Origin: Pseudomonas arsenicoxydans
GTDB lineage: Bacteria; Pseudomonadota; Gammaproteobacteria; Pseudomonadales; Pseudomonadaceae
Assembly: GCF_006438915.1 (NCBI RefSeq)
Contig: NZ_RCZE01000019.1
Span: forward strand, 1 to 64,000
Length of the DNA: 64,000 nucleotides
Reading direction: 5' to 3'
Position numbers and translations under genes: made by a program. Position 1 is the first letter of the stretch; each line of letters opens with the position of its first letter. The notes below the pieces were generated by a model. That model was not told the DNA's origin, made no database searches, and was given only the letters and a program-made list of their open reading frames with translations. This document shows, piece by piece, positions 35,428 to 44,357 of this stretch.

Positions 35428-36753
35428 ATGCCATCTATTGCCATGACGGTCGGAGCTTTACCCTTGCCGCGTTCTTCCGCTGTACATTTCAGCCATTTCC
35501 TACCGTCGTTACTGCTTTTACTTGCGGGGCTTGCGGCTGCCTACATCGAGGATCTGAACGTTTTCTTCACCTCGCTGTTCAACGTCCTGCCGACGTTGGT
35601 GCTGTTGCTCGGCGGTGCGTATTGCGCGGTTTACCGACGTCAGCGCGAGCTGTTTCTGATGGTCACGGTGTACATCGCCTACTTTTTGCTCGACACCCAG
35701 ACCGACTATTACCGCGACAACGGCAAAGTCCGTGAAGACGCCGCCGTGGTTTTCCATCTGTGTTGCCTGTTGCTGCCGCTGTTATTCGGTGTATTCGCGG
35801 CCTGGCAGGAGCGCACGCACCTGTTTCAAGACATGGTGGCGCGCTTCGCTGTGTTGCTGGCCGTCGGCAGTGTTGCGTTGGGGCTGGAGCAAAGTTACCC
35901 ACAGGCCTTGCTGATGTGGCTGTCGGAAATCCGCTGGCCGGCGCTGCATGGTGCCTGGATGAGCCTGATCCAGCTGTCTTATCCAGTGTTCATCGCTTCG
36001 TTCCTCTTGCTGAGCTGGCAATACTGGCGCAACCCGCGTCCGTTGCACGCCGCTCAACTGGTGGGGTTGCTCGGGTTGTTCTGGGCGCTGCCGAAAACCT
36101 TCATTCTTCCGTTTACCCTCAATATCATGTGCAGTCAGGTGATGCTGATGATTGCCGCGGCGGTTGCCCATGAAGCGTACCAAATGGCTTTCCGCGACGA
36201 GCTCACCGGTCTGCCGGGCCGTCGCGCCTTAAACGAGCGGATGCAGCGCCTGGGGCGCAATTACGTGCTGGCCATGAGCGACGTCGATCACTTCAAGAAA
36301 TTCAACGACACCCACGGTCACGATGTCGGCGACCAGGTGCTGCGACTGGTTGCCAGCAAGCTGTCGAAAATCGGCGGCGGCGGTAGGGCGTATCGCTACG
36401 GCGGTGAGGAATTTGCGCTGGTGTTCGCAGGCAAGACGCTCGAAGAGTGCATGCCGCACCTGGAAGTCATCCGCGAATCCATCGCCACCTACAATATTCA
36501 GCTGCGCAATCAGGACAACCGGCCCCAGGACGACCAGCAAGGTCGTCAGCGCCGCTCGGGTCCGGGTGCTTCAAGTGTGTCAGTCACCGTCAGCATCGGC
36601 GTCGCCGAACGTGTGGAGCAGCGCACCCCTGAAAAGGTCCTCAAGTCAGCGGACGAAGCGCTCTACAGCGCCAAGGGCGCCGGGCGGAACTGCGTGGTGG
36701 CGTTCGGTCAGACCCGTCGTGGCGCCGTGCGAATGGACGCCGCTGCGGGTTGA
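35428..36753 (+). CDS. Membrane diguanylate cyclase (GGDEF)
   Basis: 441 residues from ATG 35428 (SD aggtgg). An N-terminal module of seven to eight hydrophobic helices (about 20-245) precedes a GGDEF domain (about 258-430) with DELTGLPGRRALNERM, the metal-binding D in AMSDVDHFKKFND and an intact RYGGEEFALVF active site. There is no RxxD product-inhibition motif that I can place with confidence. It should make c-di-GMP at the inner membrane in response to an unknown signal. A GGDEF gene between two fadE genes is remembered from P. putida (PP_0369 region). Confidence 0.9.
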   Translation: MPSIAMTVGALPLPRSSAVHFSHFLPSLLLLLAGLAAAYIEDLNVFFTSLFNVLPTLVLLLGGAYCAVYRRQRELFLMVTVYIAYFLLDTQTDYYRDNGKVREDAAVVFHLCCLLLPLLFGVFAAWQERTHLFQDMVARFAVLLAVGSVALGLEQSYPQALLMWLSEIRWPALHGAWMSLIQLSYPVFIASFLLLSWQYWRNPRPLHAAQLVGLLGLFWALPKTFILPFTLNIMCSQVMLMIAAAVAHEAYQMAFRDELTGLPGRRALNERMQRLGRNYVLAMSDVDHFKKFNDTHGHDVGDQVLRLVASKLSKIGGGGRAYRYGGEEFALVFAGKTLEECMPHLEVIRESIATYNIQLRNQDNRPQDDQQGRQRRSGPGASSVSVTVSIGVAERVEQRTPEKVLKSADEALYSAKGAGRNCVVAFGQTRRGAVRMDAAAG

Positions 36754-36843
36754 GTGATGATGGCGCATTCAGCGTCTGGACTGTGATTGTGAGGCGTGGT
36801 GGCCGGCAGTAGGTTTGAAGCATCTGCTGACGGAGAAACGACC

Positions 36844-38640
36844 ATGCCTGCGTACAAAGCTCCCCTGCGCGATATGCGCTTTCTGATCGACCACGTCTTC
36901 GACTTCCACAGCAACTACGCTGCGCTCGGCGCTACCGAGGCCAGCCCGGACATGATCAACGCGATCCTTGAAGAGGGCGCGAAGTTCTGTGAGAACGTTC
37001 TGGCCCCGTTGAATCGCAGCGGTGACGAAGAGGGCTGCCATTTCGACAATGGCGTGGTGACGACGCCTACAGGCTTCAAGCAAGCTTTCGCACAATACGT
37101 CGAAGGCGGCTGGCATGGTCTGGCGGCGGACCCCGCGTACGGTGGCCAGGGCCTGCCGAGTTCGTTGGGGCTGGTGATCAGCGAAATGGTCGGCTCCAGC
37201 AACACCTCGTGGGGCATGTACCCGGGGCTGACCCACGGCGCGATGTCGGCGATCCACGCCCACGGCACCGAAGAACAGAAAAACACCTACCTGAGCAAAC
37301 TCACCGCGGGCCAATGGACCGGCACCATGTGCCTGACCGAAGCCCATTGCGGCACCGACCTGGGCATCATTAAGACCCGCGCCGTGCCTGAGGCCGATGG
37401 CAGCTACGCGATCTCCGGCAGCAAGATTTTCATCTCGGCCGGCGAGCACGACATGAGTGACAACATCATTCACCTGGTGCTGGCGAAACTGCCGGACGCG
37501 CCGGCTGGCACCCGGGGCATCTCGCTGTTTATCGTTCCAAAGTTCCTGCCCGATGCCGCGGGGGAGGCGGGCGAGCGCAATGGCGTTGCCTGCGGTTCGA
37601 TCGAACACAAAATGGGCATCAAGGCGTCGGCGACGTGCGTCCTGAACTTCGATGGCGCCAAGGGTTTCCTGATCGGAGAGCCGAACAAAGGCCTGAACTG
37701 CATGTTCACCATGATGAACCACGCACGCCTCGGCACCGGGATGCAGGGTTTGTGTCTGGGCGAAGCGAGCTTTCAGGGCGCGATCAAATACGCCAACGAC
37801 CGCTTGCAAATGCGCTCCCTGACCGGCCCGAAAGCGCCAGAGAAAGCCGCCGACCCGATCATCGTCCATCCAGACGTGCGCCGGATGTTGCTGACCATGA
37901 AAGCCTTCAATGAAGGCAACCGCGCGCTGACGTACTTCACTGCGCAGTTGCTGGATGTGGCGCACTTGAGTCCGGATGAAAGCGCACGCCAGGACGCCGA
38001 GGACCTGCTGGCCTTCCTGACGCCGATCTGCAAAGCCTTCATGACCGACACCGGGCTGGAAGTGACCAACCATGGCATGCAGGTGTTTGGCGGGCACGGG
38101 TTCATTCGTGAATGGGGTATGGAGCAGTTGGTGCGCGACTGCCGGATTGCGCCGATCTACGAAGGCACCAATGGTATTCAGGCGCTGGACTTGCTTGGGC
38201 GCAAGGTGCTCGGCAGTCAGGGCAAGTTGCTGCGTGGCTTTACCAAAATCGTCCATAAATTCTGCGCGGCGAACGCTGAGCACCCGCAGCTCGGCAGCTA
38301 CGTGACGCAGCTCAACACGCTGAATCAGCAGTGGGGCGAATTGACCACCCAGGTCGGCATGGCCGCGATGAAGAATGCGGACGAAGTCGGGGCTGCGTCG
38401 GTGGATTACCTGATGTACAGCGGTTACATCATTCTCGGCTATCTGTGGCTGCGCATGGCGCTGGTGGCTCAGGCGCAGCTCGATGCGGGTAGCGGTGATG
38501 CCGATTATTGCCAGGGCAAACTCGCGACCAACGAGTTTTACTTCAAGCGATTGCTTCCGCGCACTGCCGCTCATCGGGCGGCCATCGAGGCGGGAAGTGA
38601 TTGCCTGATGAAACTTCCAGCGGAGTTGTTTGCGCTTTAG
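36844..38640 (+). CDS. Acyl-CoA dehydrogenase, FadE-type (second of three)
   Basis: 598 residues from ATG 36844 (MPAYKAPLRDMRF; SD ggagaaa). It is very close in layout to the fadE at 28.4 kb: MCLTEAHCGTDLG, SGSKIFISAGEHDMSDNI, FGGHGFIREWGMEQ and YEGTNGIQALDLLG with the catalytic Glu. FAD-dependent dehydrogenation of acyl-CoA in beta-oxidation. It follows the diguanylate cyclase by 90 bases on the same strand and may be cotranscribed with it. No PsrA-like palindrome is seen directly upstream. Confidence 0.9.
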   Translation: MPAYKAPLRDMRFLIDHVFDFHSNYAALGATEASPDMINAILEEGAKFCENVLAPLNRSGDEEGCHFDNGVVTTPTGFKQAFAQYVEGGWHGLAADPAYGGQGLPSSLGLVISEMVGSSNTSWGMYPGLTHGAMSAIHAHGTEEQKNTYLSKLTAGQWTGTMCLTEAHCGTDLGIIKTRAVPEADGSYAISGSKIFISAGEHDMSDNIIHLVLAKLPDAPAGTRGISLFIVPKFLPDAAGEAGERNGVACGSIEHKMGIKASATCVLNFDGAKGFLIGEPNKGLNCMFTMMNHARLGTGMQGLCLGEASFQGAIKYANDRLQMRSLTGPKAPEKAADPIIVHPDVRRMLLTMKAFNEGNRALTYFTAQLLDVAHLSPDESARQDAEDLLAFLTPICKAFMTDTGLEVTNHGMQVFGGHGFIREWGMEQLVRDCRIAPIYEGTNGIQALDLLGRKVLGSQGKLLRGFTKIVHKFCAANAEHPQLGSYVTQLNTLNQQWGELTTQVGMAAMKNADEVGAASVDYLMYSGYIILGYLWLRMALVAQAQLDAGSGDADYCQGKLATNEFYFKRLLPRTAAHRAAIEAGSDCLMKLPAELFAL

Positions 38641-38664
38641 TCTTTTAAAATGAGCAACAAAGGA

Positions 38665-38691
38665 AGCTCGCGTCACTGCGGGCTTTTTTTA
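38665..38691 (+). terminator. Terminator after second FadE gene
   Basis: agctcgc/gcgggct stem (one G-T pair) followed by a seven-base T-run. Confidence 0.7.
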
Positions 38692-38740
38692 TGACCAAAT
38701 GGTCAGTGACTAATCATTACAAAACGGTCATGGGCTGACC
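38692..38740. promoter_or_regulatory. Two TGACC/GGTCA palindromes before third FadE gene
   Basis: TGACCAAATGGTCA (38692-38705) is a perfect 14-base palindrome, and GGTCA-TGGGC-TGACC (38726-38740) is an inverted repeat of the same half-site. They lie 90-140 bases before the start and look like paired operators of a TetR-type regulator; no such gene is in the window. Confidence 0.5.
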
Positions 38741-38830
38741 CTATGTGTCGTAAAAGTTGTTGGGTTACACTCGGCCCCAACGAATGCACCACTCCTATGA
38801 ATCACCCGATTAGATCTTGCGAGGTTTGCC

Positions 38831-40609
38831 ATGGCTGACTACAAAGCGCCCCTGCGCGATATGCGCTTCGTTCTCAATGAAGTTTTCGAGGTCTCCAAAC
38901 TCTGGGCCGAGCTGCCTGCGTTGGCCGAGACCGTCGATGCGGAAACCGTCGAAGCCATTCTTGAAGAAGCCGGCAAGGTCACCAGTAAAAGCATCGCGCC
39001 TCTGAGCCGTGCGGCTGACGAAGAAGGTTGCCATTGGGCGGACGGTGCCGTCACCACGCCGGCAGGTTTCCCACAGGCTTATCAGACTTACGCTGAAGGC
39101 GGCTGGGTTGGCGTGGGCGGTGATCCGGCCTACGGCGGCATGGGCATGCCCAAGGCTGTTTCGGCTCAGGTCGAAGAAATGGTCAACTCCGCCAGCCTGT
39201 CGTTCGGTCTGTACCCGATGCTGACCGCCGGCGCCTGCCTGTCGATCAACGCCCACGCCAGCGAAGAGCTGAAAGCCGCGTACCTGCCGAACATGTACGC
39301 CGGCGTCTGGGCCGGTTCCATGTGCCTGACCGAGCCACACGCCGGTACTGACCTGGGGATCATCCGCACCAAGGCCGAACCTCAGGCCGACGGTTCCTAC
39401 AAAGTCAGCGGCACCAAGATCTTCATCACCGGTGGTGAGCACGACCTGACCGAAAACATCATTCACCTGGTGTTGGCCAAACTGCCGGATGCACCGGCCG
39501 GTCCGAAGGGTATTTCGCTGTTCCTGGTGCCGAAGTTCATGGTCAACGCCGACGGCAGCCTGGGCGCGCGCAACCCGGCGAACTGCGGTTCGATCGAACA
39601 CAAGATGGGCATTCAGGCATCCGCGACTTGCGTGATGAACTTCGACGAAGCCATCGGTTACCTGGTTGGCGAGCCGAACAAAGGCCTGGCGGCGATGTTC
39701 ACCATGATGAACTACGAGCGTCTGGGTGTGGGTATCCAGGGCCTGGCTACCGGTGAGCGCTCCTACCAGAACGCCGTCGAATACGCTCGCGATCGTCTGC
39801 AAAGCCGTTCGCCGACCGGCGCGCAGAACAAAGACAAAGTCGCCGACCCGATCATCGTCCACCCGGACGTGCGTCGCATGCTGCTGACCATGAAAGCCTC
39901 GAACGAAGGCGGCCGTGCCTTCTCGACTTACGTGGCCATGCAACTGGACACCGCCAAATTCAGCGAAGACGCGACCACCCGCAAACGCGCTGAAGATCTG
40001 GTGGCGTTGCTGACCCCGGTAGCCAAGGCATTCCTGACCGATCTTGGCCTGGAAACCACCGTTCACGGTCAGCAGGTGTTCGGCGGCCACGGTTACATCC
40101 GTGAGTGGGGCCAGGAACAACTGGTGCGCGACGTGCGCATCACTCAGATCTACGAAGGCACCAACGGCATTCAGGCGCTGGACCTGGTCGGACGCAAGAT
40201 CGTCGGCACGGGCGGGGCGTTCTATAACCTGTTCGCTGACGAGATCCGTCATTTCACCGCGACTGCCAGCGCTGATCTGGCGGAGTTCACCAAGCCGCTG
40301 AATGACGCCGTGACCACCCTTGACGAGCTGACCGCGTGGTTGCTGGACCGCGCCAAAAACAACCCGAATGAAATCGGCGCGGCGTCGGTCGAGTACCTGC
40401 AAACCTTTGGTTATGTGGCGTACGCCTACATGTGGGCGTTGATGGCCAAGGCTGCTTTGGGCAAAGAAGCGCAGGACGATTTCTACGCGAGCAAACTCGG
40501 CACGGCGCGCTTCTACTTCGCCCGCCTGCTGCCGCGTATTCACTCGTTGAGCGCGTCGGTGAAAGCCGGCAGCGAGTCGCTGTTCTTGCTGGAAGCTGCG
40601 CAGTTCTGA
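38831..40609 (+). CDS. Acyl-CoA dehydrogenase, FadE-type (third of three)
   Basis: 592 residues starting MADYKAPLRDMRFVLNEVFE, SD gagg. It shares the clade signature with the other two but is more diverged in the N-terminal domain and in SGTKIFITGGEHDLTENI; FGGHGYIREWGQEQ and YEGTNGIQALDLVGRK keep the catalytic Glu. Beta-oxidation dehydrogenase, probably with a different chain-length range. Its own terminator-bounded promoter region with TGACC palindromes suggests control separate from the other two. Confidence 0.9.
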   Translation: MADYKAPLRDMRFVLNEVFEVSKLWAELPALAETVDAETVEAILEEAGKVTSKSIAPLSRAADEEGCHWADGAVTTPAGFPQAYQTYAEGGWVGVGGDPAYGGMGMPKAVSAQVEEMVNSASLSFGLYPMLTAGACLSINAHASEELKAAYLPNMYAGVWAGSMCLTEPHAGTDLGIIRTKAEPQADGSYKVSGTKIFITGGEHDLTENIIHLVLAKLPDAPAGPKGISLFLVPKFMVNADGSLGARNPANCGSIEHKMGIQASATCVMNFDEAIGYLVGEPNKGLAAMFTMMNYERLGVGIQGLATGERSYQNAVEYARDRLQSRSPTGAQNKDKVADPIIVHPDVRRMLLTMKASNEGGRAFSTYVAMQLDTAKFSEDATTRKRAEDLVALLTPVAKAFLTDLGLETTVHGQQVFGGHGYIREWGQEQLVRDVRITQIYEGTNGIQALDLVGRKIVGTGGAFYNLFADEIRHFTATASADLAEFTKPLNDAVTTLDELTAWLLDRAKNNPNEIGAASVEYLQTFGYVAYAYMWALMAKAALGKEAQDDFYASKLGTARFYFARLLPRIHSLSASVKAGSESLFLLEAAQF

Positions 40610-40623
40610 CAAATGTGACGTTA

Positions 40624-40641
40624 TGTAAGCATTCTCTTACA
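40624..40641 (+). promoter_or_regulatory. GacA upstream activating sequence
   Basis: TGTAAGCATTCTCTTACA is an exact match to TGTAAG-N6-CTTACA, the palindrome required for GacA activation of rsm small RNA genes. Centred about 65 bases upstream of the predicted RNA start. Confidence 0.9.
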
Positions 40642-40697
40642 TAGCGTGCTGCTGTTTTCCCATAGGCGTAGATTGGATCCACAGCTAATCTACTTCA

Positions 40698-40820
40698 CAT
40701 GGACGTCGCGCAGGAAGCGCAAAGCAACAACACGGACACGTAGGATTCTGCCAGGACGGCGGAGTGAAATGGATGTCAGGGAAACAGTCTGCAAAGCCCC
40801 GCTTCGGCGGGGTTTTCTTT
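40698..40820 (+). ncRNA. rsmY: RsmY small regulatory RNA
   Basis: About 123 bases carrying eight GGA motifs (acatGGAcg, gcaGGAagc, cacGGAca, taGGAtt, caGGAcg, gcGGAgt, atGGAtg, agGGAaa), several exposed in short hairpins such as gcgcaggaagcgc, and ending in a classic terminator (40793-40820: aaagccccgc-ttc-ggcggggtttt). With a GacA box upstream, this is the architecture of RsmX/Y/Z RNAs that sequester RsmA/RsmE and relieve translational repression. Location beside a LysR gene matches rsmY. A -10 element (taatct, 40686) sets the start estimate. Confidence 0.88.
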
Positions 40821-40837
40821 TACCGGCAGAAAAGTTT

Positions 40838-41767
40838 CTAGCTCAGCCCATCAAGGGTTTTCGAGTTGTTCAGACGTTCATCGGGCCCGTTAATCACCTC
40901 CTCCAGCAGCGTGCGTAACAAGGCCAGCGAGGTCTGTTGGCGCTGTACGTCGCGGCACACCAATCCGACTTTCAGCGGCACCCGCGGCTCGGTCAGTGGT
41001 TTCCACAGCAGTTCGTTGTTGCCGAGCGCCTTTTGCGAGCGTCCGGGCAGCACCGTCGCCAGTCGGGTATGTGGCAGGCTGTCGAGGATCCCCGCCATGT
41101 TGTTCAACTCCGCCTGCACCTGTGGGCGCCTGCCGAGACTGGCCAGTTGCGTCTGCCAGATCTGGCGGATCTGGAACTCTTCTCCCAACAACAGCATCGG
41201 TAACTCGGCGGCCTGACTCATGGAGACTTTCTTGAATTCGCGCAACGGGTGATCGGCGGGGATGACCAGGGTCAGTTCATCTTCGTACAGCATCACGCCG
41301 TGCAACCCTGGCTGACGCGGCGGCAGGTAGCTGATGCCAATGTCCAGCGAGCCGTTAAGCAGTCGTCGCTCGATTTCCAGCCCGGTCAGTTCGTAGATCT
41401 GCACCACCAGGTGCGGTTGAGCCTTGCGTACCCGCTCAAGCATCTGCGGCACCAGGCTGGTGTGCACGGTTTGCAGTACACCGATGGCCAATGTGCGCAT
41501 CGCCTGTCCCTTGAAATTGCCCAATGCCTCGCGCGCCCGCTGCATGCCATCGAGCAGTGGCACTGCGTGGTTGTACAAGGTGTGAGCAGCCAGGGTGGGC
41601 AGCAGACGTTTGCTGCTGCGCTCAAACAGGCTCACATCGAGGTTCTGTTCGAGATGGCGGATTTGCTGGGACAACGCCGGCTGAGAGATTGAAAGCCGCT
41701 CGGCAGCCCGGCCTACGTGGCCTTCTTCGTAGACCGCGACGAAATAACGCAGTTGCTTGAAATCCAT
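40838..41767 (-). CDS. LysR-family transcriptional regulator
   Basis: 309 residues. N-terminal winged helix MDFKQLRYFVAVYEEGHVGRAAERLSISQPALSQQIRHLEQ and a periplasmic-binding-like effector domain (about 90-300). It stands divergent to the aminotransferase-like gene with a 169-base gap, the usual position of a LysR regulator and its target, and its 3' end faces rsmY. Effector unknown. Confidence 0.9.
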   Translation of the reverse strand: MDFKQLRYFVAVYEEGHVGRAAERLSISQPALSQQIRHLEQNLDVSLFERSSKRLLPTLAAHTLYNHAVPLLDGMQRAREALGNFKGQAMRTLAIGVLQTVHTSLVPQMLERVRKAQPHLVVQIYELTGLEIERRLLNGSLDIGISYLPPRQPGLHGVMLYEDELTLVIPADHPLREFKKVSMSQAAELPMLLLGEEFQIRQIWQTQLASLGRRPQVQAELNNMAGILDSLPHTRLATVLPGRSQKALGNNELLWKPLTEPRVPLKVGLVCRDVQRQQTSLALLRTLLEEVINGPDERLNNSKTLDGLS

Positions 41768-41936
41768 AAGGGATGATTATCGAAAATGCTGGAAAATCGA
41801 AATGGCTCAAGGCCAGGCAAGCGCCTAGTCTAACCGCATTCACAAGGCTTACAGGGCCATAGAACGCGATGAATATCGTTTGCGCCGAAGGTATTTACAT
41901 AGGTAAGGCAAAAAACCTCAATCGGGGTTTTTTCGG

Positions 41937-43172
41937 ATGAATCTGTTCAATTTACGGCGTAATCCGCCGAGTCTTGATGACCTTGCTTCGGACACATTCC
42001 AGCCGTCCCACCGCGACCACTTTTCCAGCGAGTATCTGATGCCCAGCGTCGAGCGGCCGAAACAGATTTTCGTGCGTGGCCAAGGCTCCTGGTTGTGGGA
42101 CAGCGATGACCGCGCTTACCTGGATTTCACTCAAGCAGGCGGGACCAACAGCCTGGGGCACAGTCCTTCGGTGCTGGTGCAGGCGATTTCGCAACAGGCT
42201 CAATCACTGATCAATCCCGGATTTGCCCTGCACAATCGCGGCATGCTCAACCTTGCCGGGCGCCTCTGCACCGCCACTGGCAGTGATCAGGCGTACCTGC
42301 TCAACAGTGGCCGCGAAGCGTGTGACGCGGCGATCAAACTGGCGTGTAAGTGGGGTCAACGCTATCGCGGCGGAGCTTCGCGCATCATCGTTGCCGGCAA
42401 CGGCTGCCTTGACCGTCGTTTCGAAACGATGGCGGATTTGCACCAGGTTGCCTTCAATGATCTTGCAGCCATGCATGCAGCGGTCGACGCCCGGACCGTA
42501 GCCATCATGCTTGAACCGATCCAGAACGCAGCGGGAGTGAACCCGGCCGCCGAGCATTACCTCAAGGGTGTTGAACGCCTGTGTCGTGAGCTGGGGATTC
42601 TGCTGATTCTCGACGAAGTACAAACCGGTATCGGGCGTTGCGGCACATTGATCGCGGAACAGTCCTACGGCGTTCGGGCAGATATCGTTGTCCTCGGCGA
42701 AGGGCTGGGTGGTGGCGTGCCGCTCGCTGCGTTACTGGCGCGAGGCAAGGCCTGCTGTTTCGACGTGGGTGACCTAAGCGGTATTCATCATGGCAATGCC
42801 CTGATGACGGCTGCCGGGCTGGCGGTACTCGACAGCGTGCAGGACAGGGGTTTTCTCGTGCATGTCAGGGAAACCGGGCAGCACCTGCGTGAAGGCCTCG
42901 GGCGCTTGGCTCATCGTTACGGCCACGGCGAATTGCGTGGGCAAGGTCTGCTTTTGGGGCTGACGCTGTCGGACGATTCTGCCCACGCCGTGGTCCGTGC
43001 CGCGCTGTACGAAGGCCTGTTGCTCAGCGCTCCGCAACCCGACTGCCTGCGCTTTACCCCCGCACTGACGGTCAGCAACGCCAACATCGACGAAATGCTT
43101 CTGCGCCTGACCCGCGCCTTCTCCCGTGTGCGCACCGCGCAATTGCAGTGCCGCAAAGGGATTGCGGTCTGA
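41937..43172 (+). CDS. Class III aminotransferase-like protein lacking the catalytic lysine
   Basis: 411 residues with the ArgD/AstC-type fold: GGTNSLGHSPSVLVQAI, LNSGREACDAAIKLACKWG, and DEVQTGIGRCG with D226 for the PLP ring nitrogen. At the Schiff-base position, where the family has AKGLGGG, the sequence reads LGEGLGGG: E255 (GAA) replaces Lys. The phosphate-contact loop that normally reads GSTFGGNPLA is shortened to IHHGNALM. Both changes argue against transaminase chemistry; it may be a regulatory or binding protein, or a pseudoenzyme. The frame is intact throughout. Probably controlled by the divergent LysR protein. Confidence 0.8.
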   Translation: MNLFNLRRNPPSLDDLASDTFQPSHRDHFSSEYLMPSVERPKQIFVRGQGSWLWDSDDRAYLDFTQAGGTNSLGHSPSVLVQAISQQAQSLINPGFALHNRGMLNLAGRLCTATGSDQAYLLNSGREACDAAIKLACKWGQRYRGGASRIIVAGNGCLDRRFETMADLHQVAFNDLAAMHAAVDARTVAIMLEPIQNAAGVNPAAEHYLKGVERLCRELGILLILDEVQTGIGRCGTLIAEQSYGVRADIVVLGEGLGGGVPLAALLARGKACCFDVGDLSGIHHGNALMTAAGLAVLDSVQDRGFLVHVRETGQHLREGLGRLAHRYGHGELRGQGLLLGLTLSDDSAHAVVRAALYEGLLLSAPQPDCLRFTPALTVSNANIDEMLLRLTRAFSRVRTAQLQCRKGIAV

Positions 43173-43222
43173 TCAGACCTTTCCCACGCACATTCCAGAA
43201 CCGTCTCGCGGTAATAACGCAT

Positions 43223-43262
43223 CGCCCCACGTTTGATTCTTTTCGCGTGGGGCGTTTTTTTA
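43223..43262 (+). terminator. Terminator after the aminotransferase-like gene
   Basis: cgccccac/gtggggcg stem with an approximately 16-base loop, then a seven-base T-run. Confidence 0.8.
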
Positions 43263-43387
43263 TCTCTGCGTTTTGCCGAATGCATTCACCGCTTGAGTGG
43301 TGACCGGATAAGTGGCTTTTTAAAAGGACCGGCAAGGAATGCCGGTGCCAATGAAACAGTTTTATTAAAAAACTGGTTTTGAAATCT

Positions 43388-43404
43388 ATACCACTGGGTG
43401 GTAT
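43388..43404. promoter_or_regulatory. Operator of the toxin-antitoxin pair
   Basis: ATACCAC-TGG-GTGGTAT is a perfect 7-3-7 palindrome 20 bases before the toxin start, in the position expected for autorepression by the HTH antitoxin. Confidence 0.65.
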
Positions 43405-43423
43405 GTTTTTGGAAGGGATGCCA

Positions 43424-43778
43424 ATGTCACCAAGGTTATTCAAGGCAAAACGCTTTGCGACGCAAGCCGCAAAAGCATGGATCGGTGACGAGGAGCTTCG
43501 AGAGGCATTCACTGGAATGCTTAATGGCCAGGCGGACAATCTTGGCGGCGGGGTCTGGAAAAACGCTTGAATGCCAACCGGCATCGTTCGATTGTCCTGG
43601 CCAGGGAGGCAATTACTACGTTTATCAGTTTCTGTATGCCAAGAAGGACCAGAACAATATTTGTCAGACAGACCTGATCGCTTTTCGGAAAATGTCGAAG
43701 ATCTACGAGGGGCTTTCGGATTCGCAAGTCCAGCACTTCCTGGATATCAAGGAGTTTGTGGAGATATTTTATGAGTAA
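43424..43778 (+). pseudogene. RelE/HigB-type toxin gene with two frameshifts
   Basis: From ATG 43424 (SD ggaaggg) the reading frame gives MSPRLFKAKRFATQAAKAW up to GGGVWKNA and stops at 43570. Adding one A to the run at 43559-43563 continues as KRLNANRHRSIVLAR, and adding one G to the run at 43604-43606 restores GGNYYVYQFLYAKKDQNNI to a stop at 43778. The rebuilt product is about 118 residues and resembles RelE-like toxins of the NadS-partner type. Both lesions are one-base losses in homopolymers, so a read error is possible. As written the toxin is inactive. Confidence 0.8.
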
Positions 43779-44091
43779 GAAATTCAGAAGTGAGGCGTCA
43801 GAATCCATTTACGAATCTGCCAATGCCTTGTTTTCCATCGGTGCAATCAGCAAGACCACCTTGCGCGAGTTCGAAGACCTTTGTCTGGCTCCGGTACCTG
43901 AGGCTATTGATGCAGAGCAAATAAAAGCGCTACGTGAACGCAACAACGTCAGCCAGCCCGTATTCGCCCGTTATTTGAACACCAGCGCTTCGACGGTGAA
44001 GCAATGGGAGGCGGGGGATAAGCACCCCAGTGGCATGGCGCTGAAGCTGCTGAGCATCGTTCAAAAACATGGCCTGGAAATACTGGCCTGA
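43771..44091 (+). CDS. HTH antitoxin (HigA/NadS-like)
   Basis: 106 residues from ATG 43771, overlapping the toxin stop by 8 bases. An XRE-type helix-turn-helix lies in the C-terminal half: IKALRERNNVSQPVFARYLNTSASTVKQWEAGDKHP. The N-terminal part (KKFRSEASESIYESANALF) is like NadS-family antitoxins. It should bind the palindrome at 43388 and, when toxin is made, neutralise it. Intact although the toxin gene is broken. Confidence 0.88.
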   Translation: MSKKFRSEASESIYESANALFSIGAISKTTLREFEDLCLAPVPEAIDAEQIKALRERNNVSQPVFARYLNTSASTVKQWEAGDKHPSGMALKLLSIVQKHGLEILA

Positions 44092-44175
44092 GGCAATGCA
44101 CTGAACCCTGACGAACGGCACAGGTCGATTAACTGTAGGGCTCACACGAGCCACTTCCAATCAGGAGCTGCCCCC

Positions 44176-44334
44176 ATGGACTTTATTCGAATCATCATCG
44201 CCATTCTGTTGCCGCCATTGGGTGTGTTTCTGCAAGTCGGTTTCGCCGGGGCGTTCTGGCTGAATATTTTGCTGACGTTGTGCGGTTACATTCCGGGGAT
44301 CGTGCATGCGGTTTATATCATTGCCAAGCGCTGA
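44176..44334 (+). CDS. Pmp3/YqaE (UPF0057) small membrane protein
   Basis: 52 residues, MDFIRIIIAILLPPLGVFLQ onward. SD aggag lies 8 bases before ATG. The LLPPLGVFLQVG and CGYIPGIVHAVYII segments are the two transmembrane hairpins of the Pmp3 proteolipid family (UPF0057), linked to membrane potential and salt or cold stress in other organisms. Stands alone between the toxin-antitoxin pair and a REP pair. Confidence 0.9.
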   Translation: MDFIRIIIAILLPPLGVFLQVGFAGAFWLNILLTLCGYIPGIVHAVYIIAKR

Positions 44335-44357
44335 ACTTAGCGTCGTCAGGTAGACCG

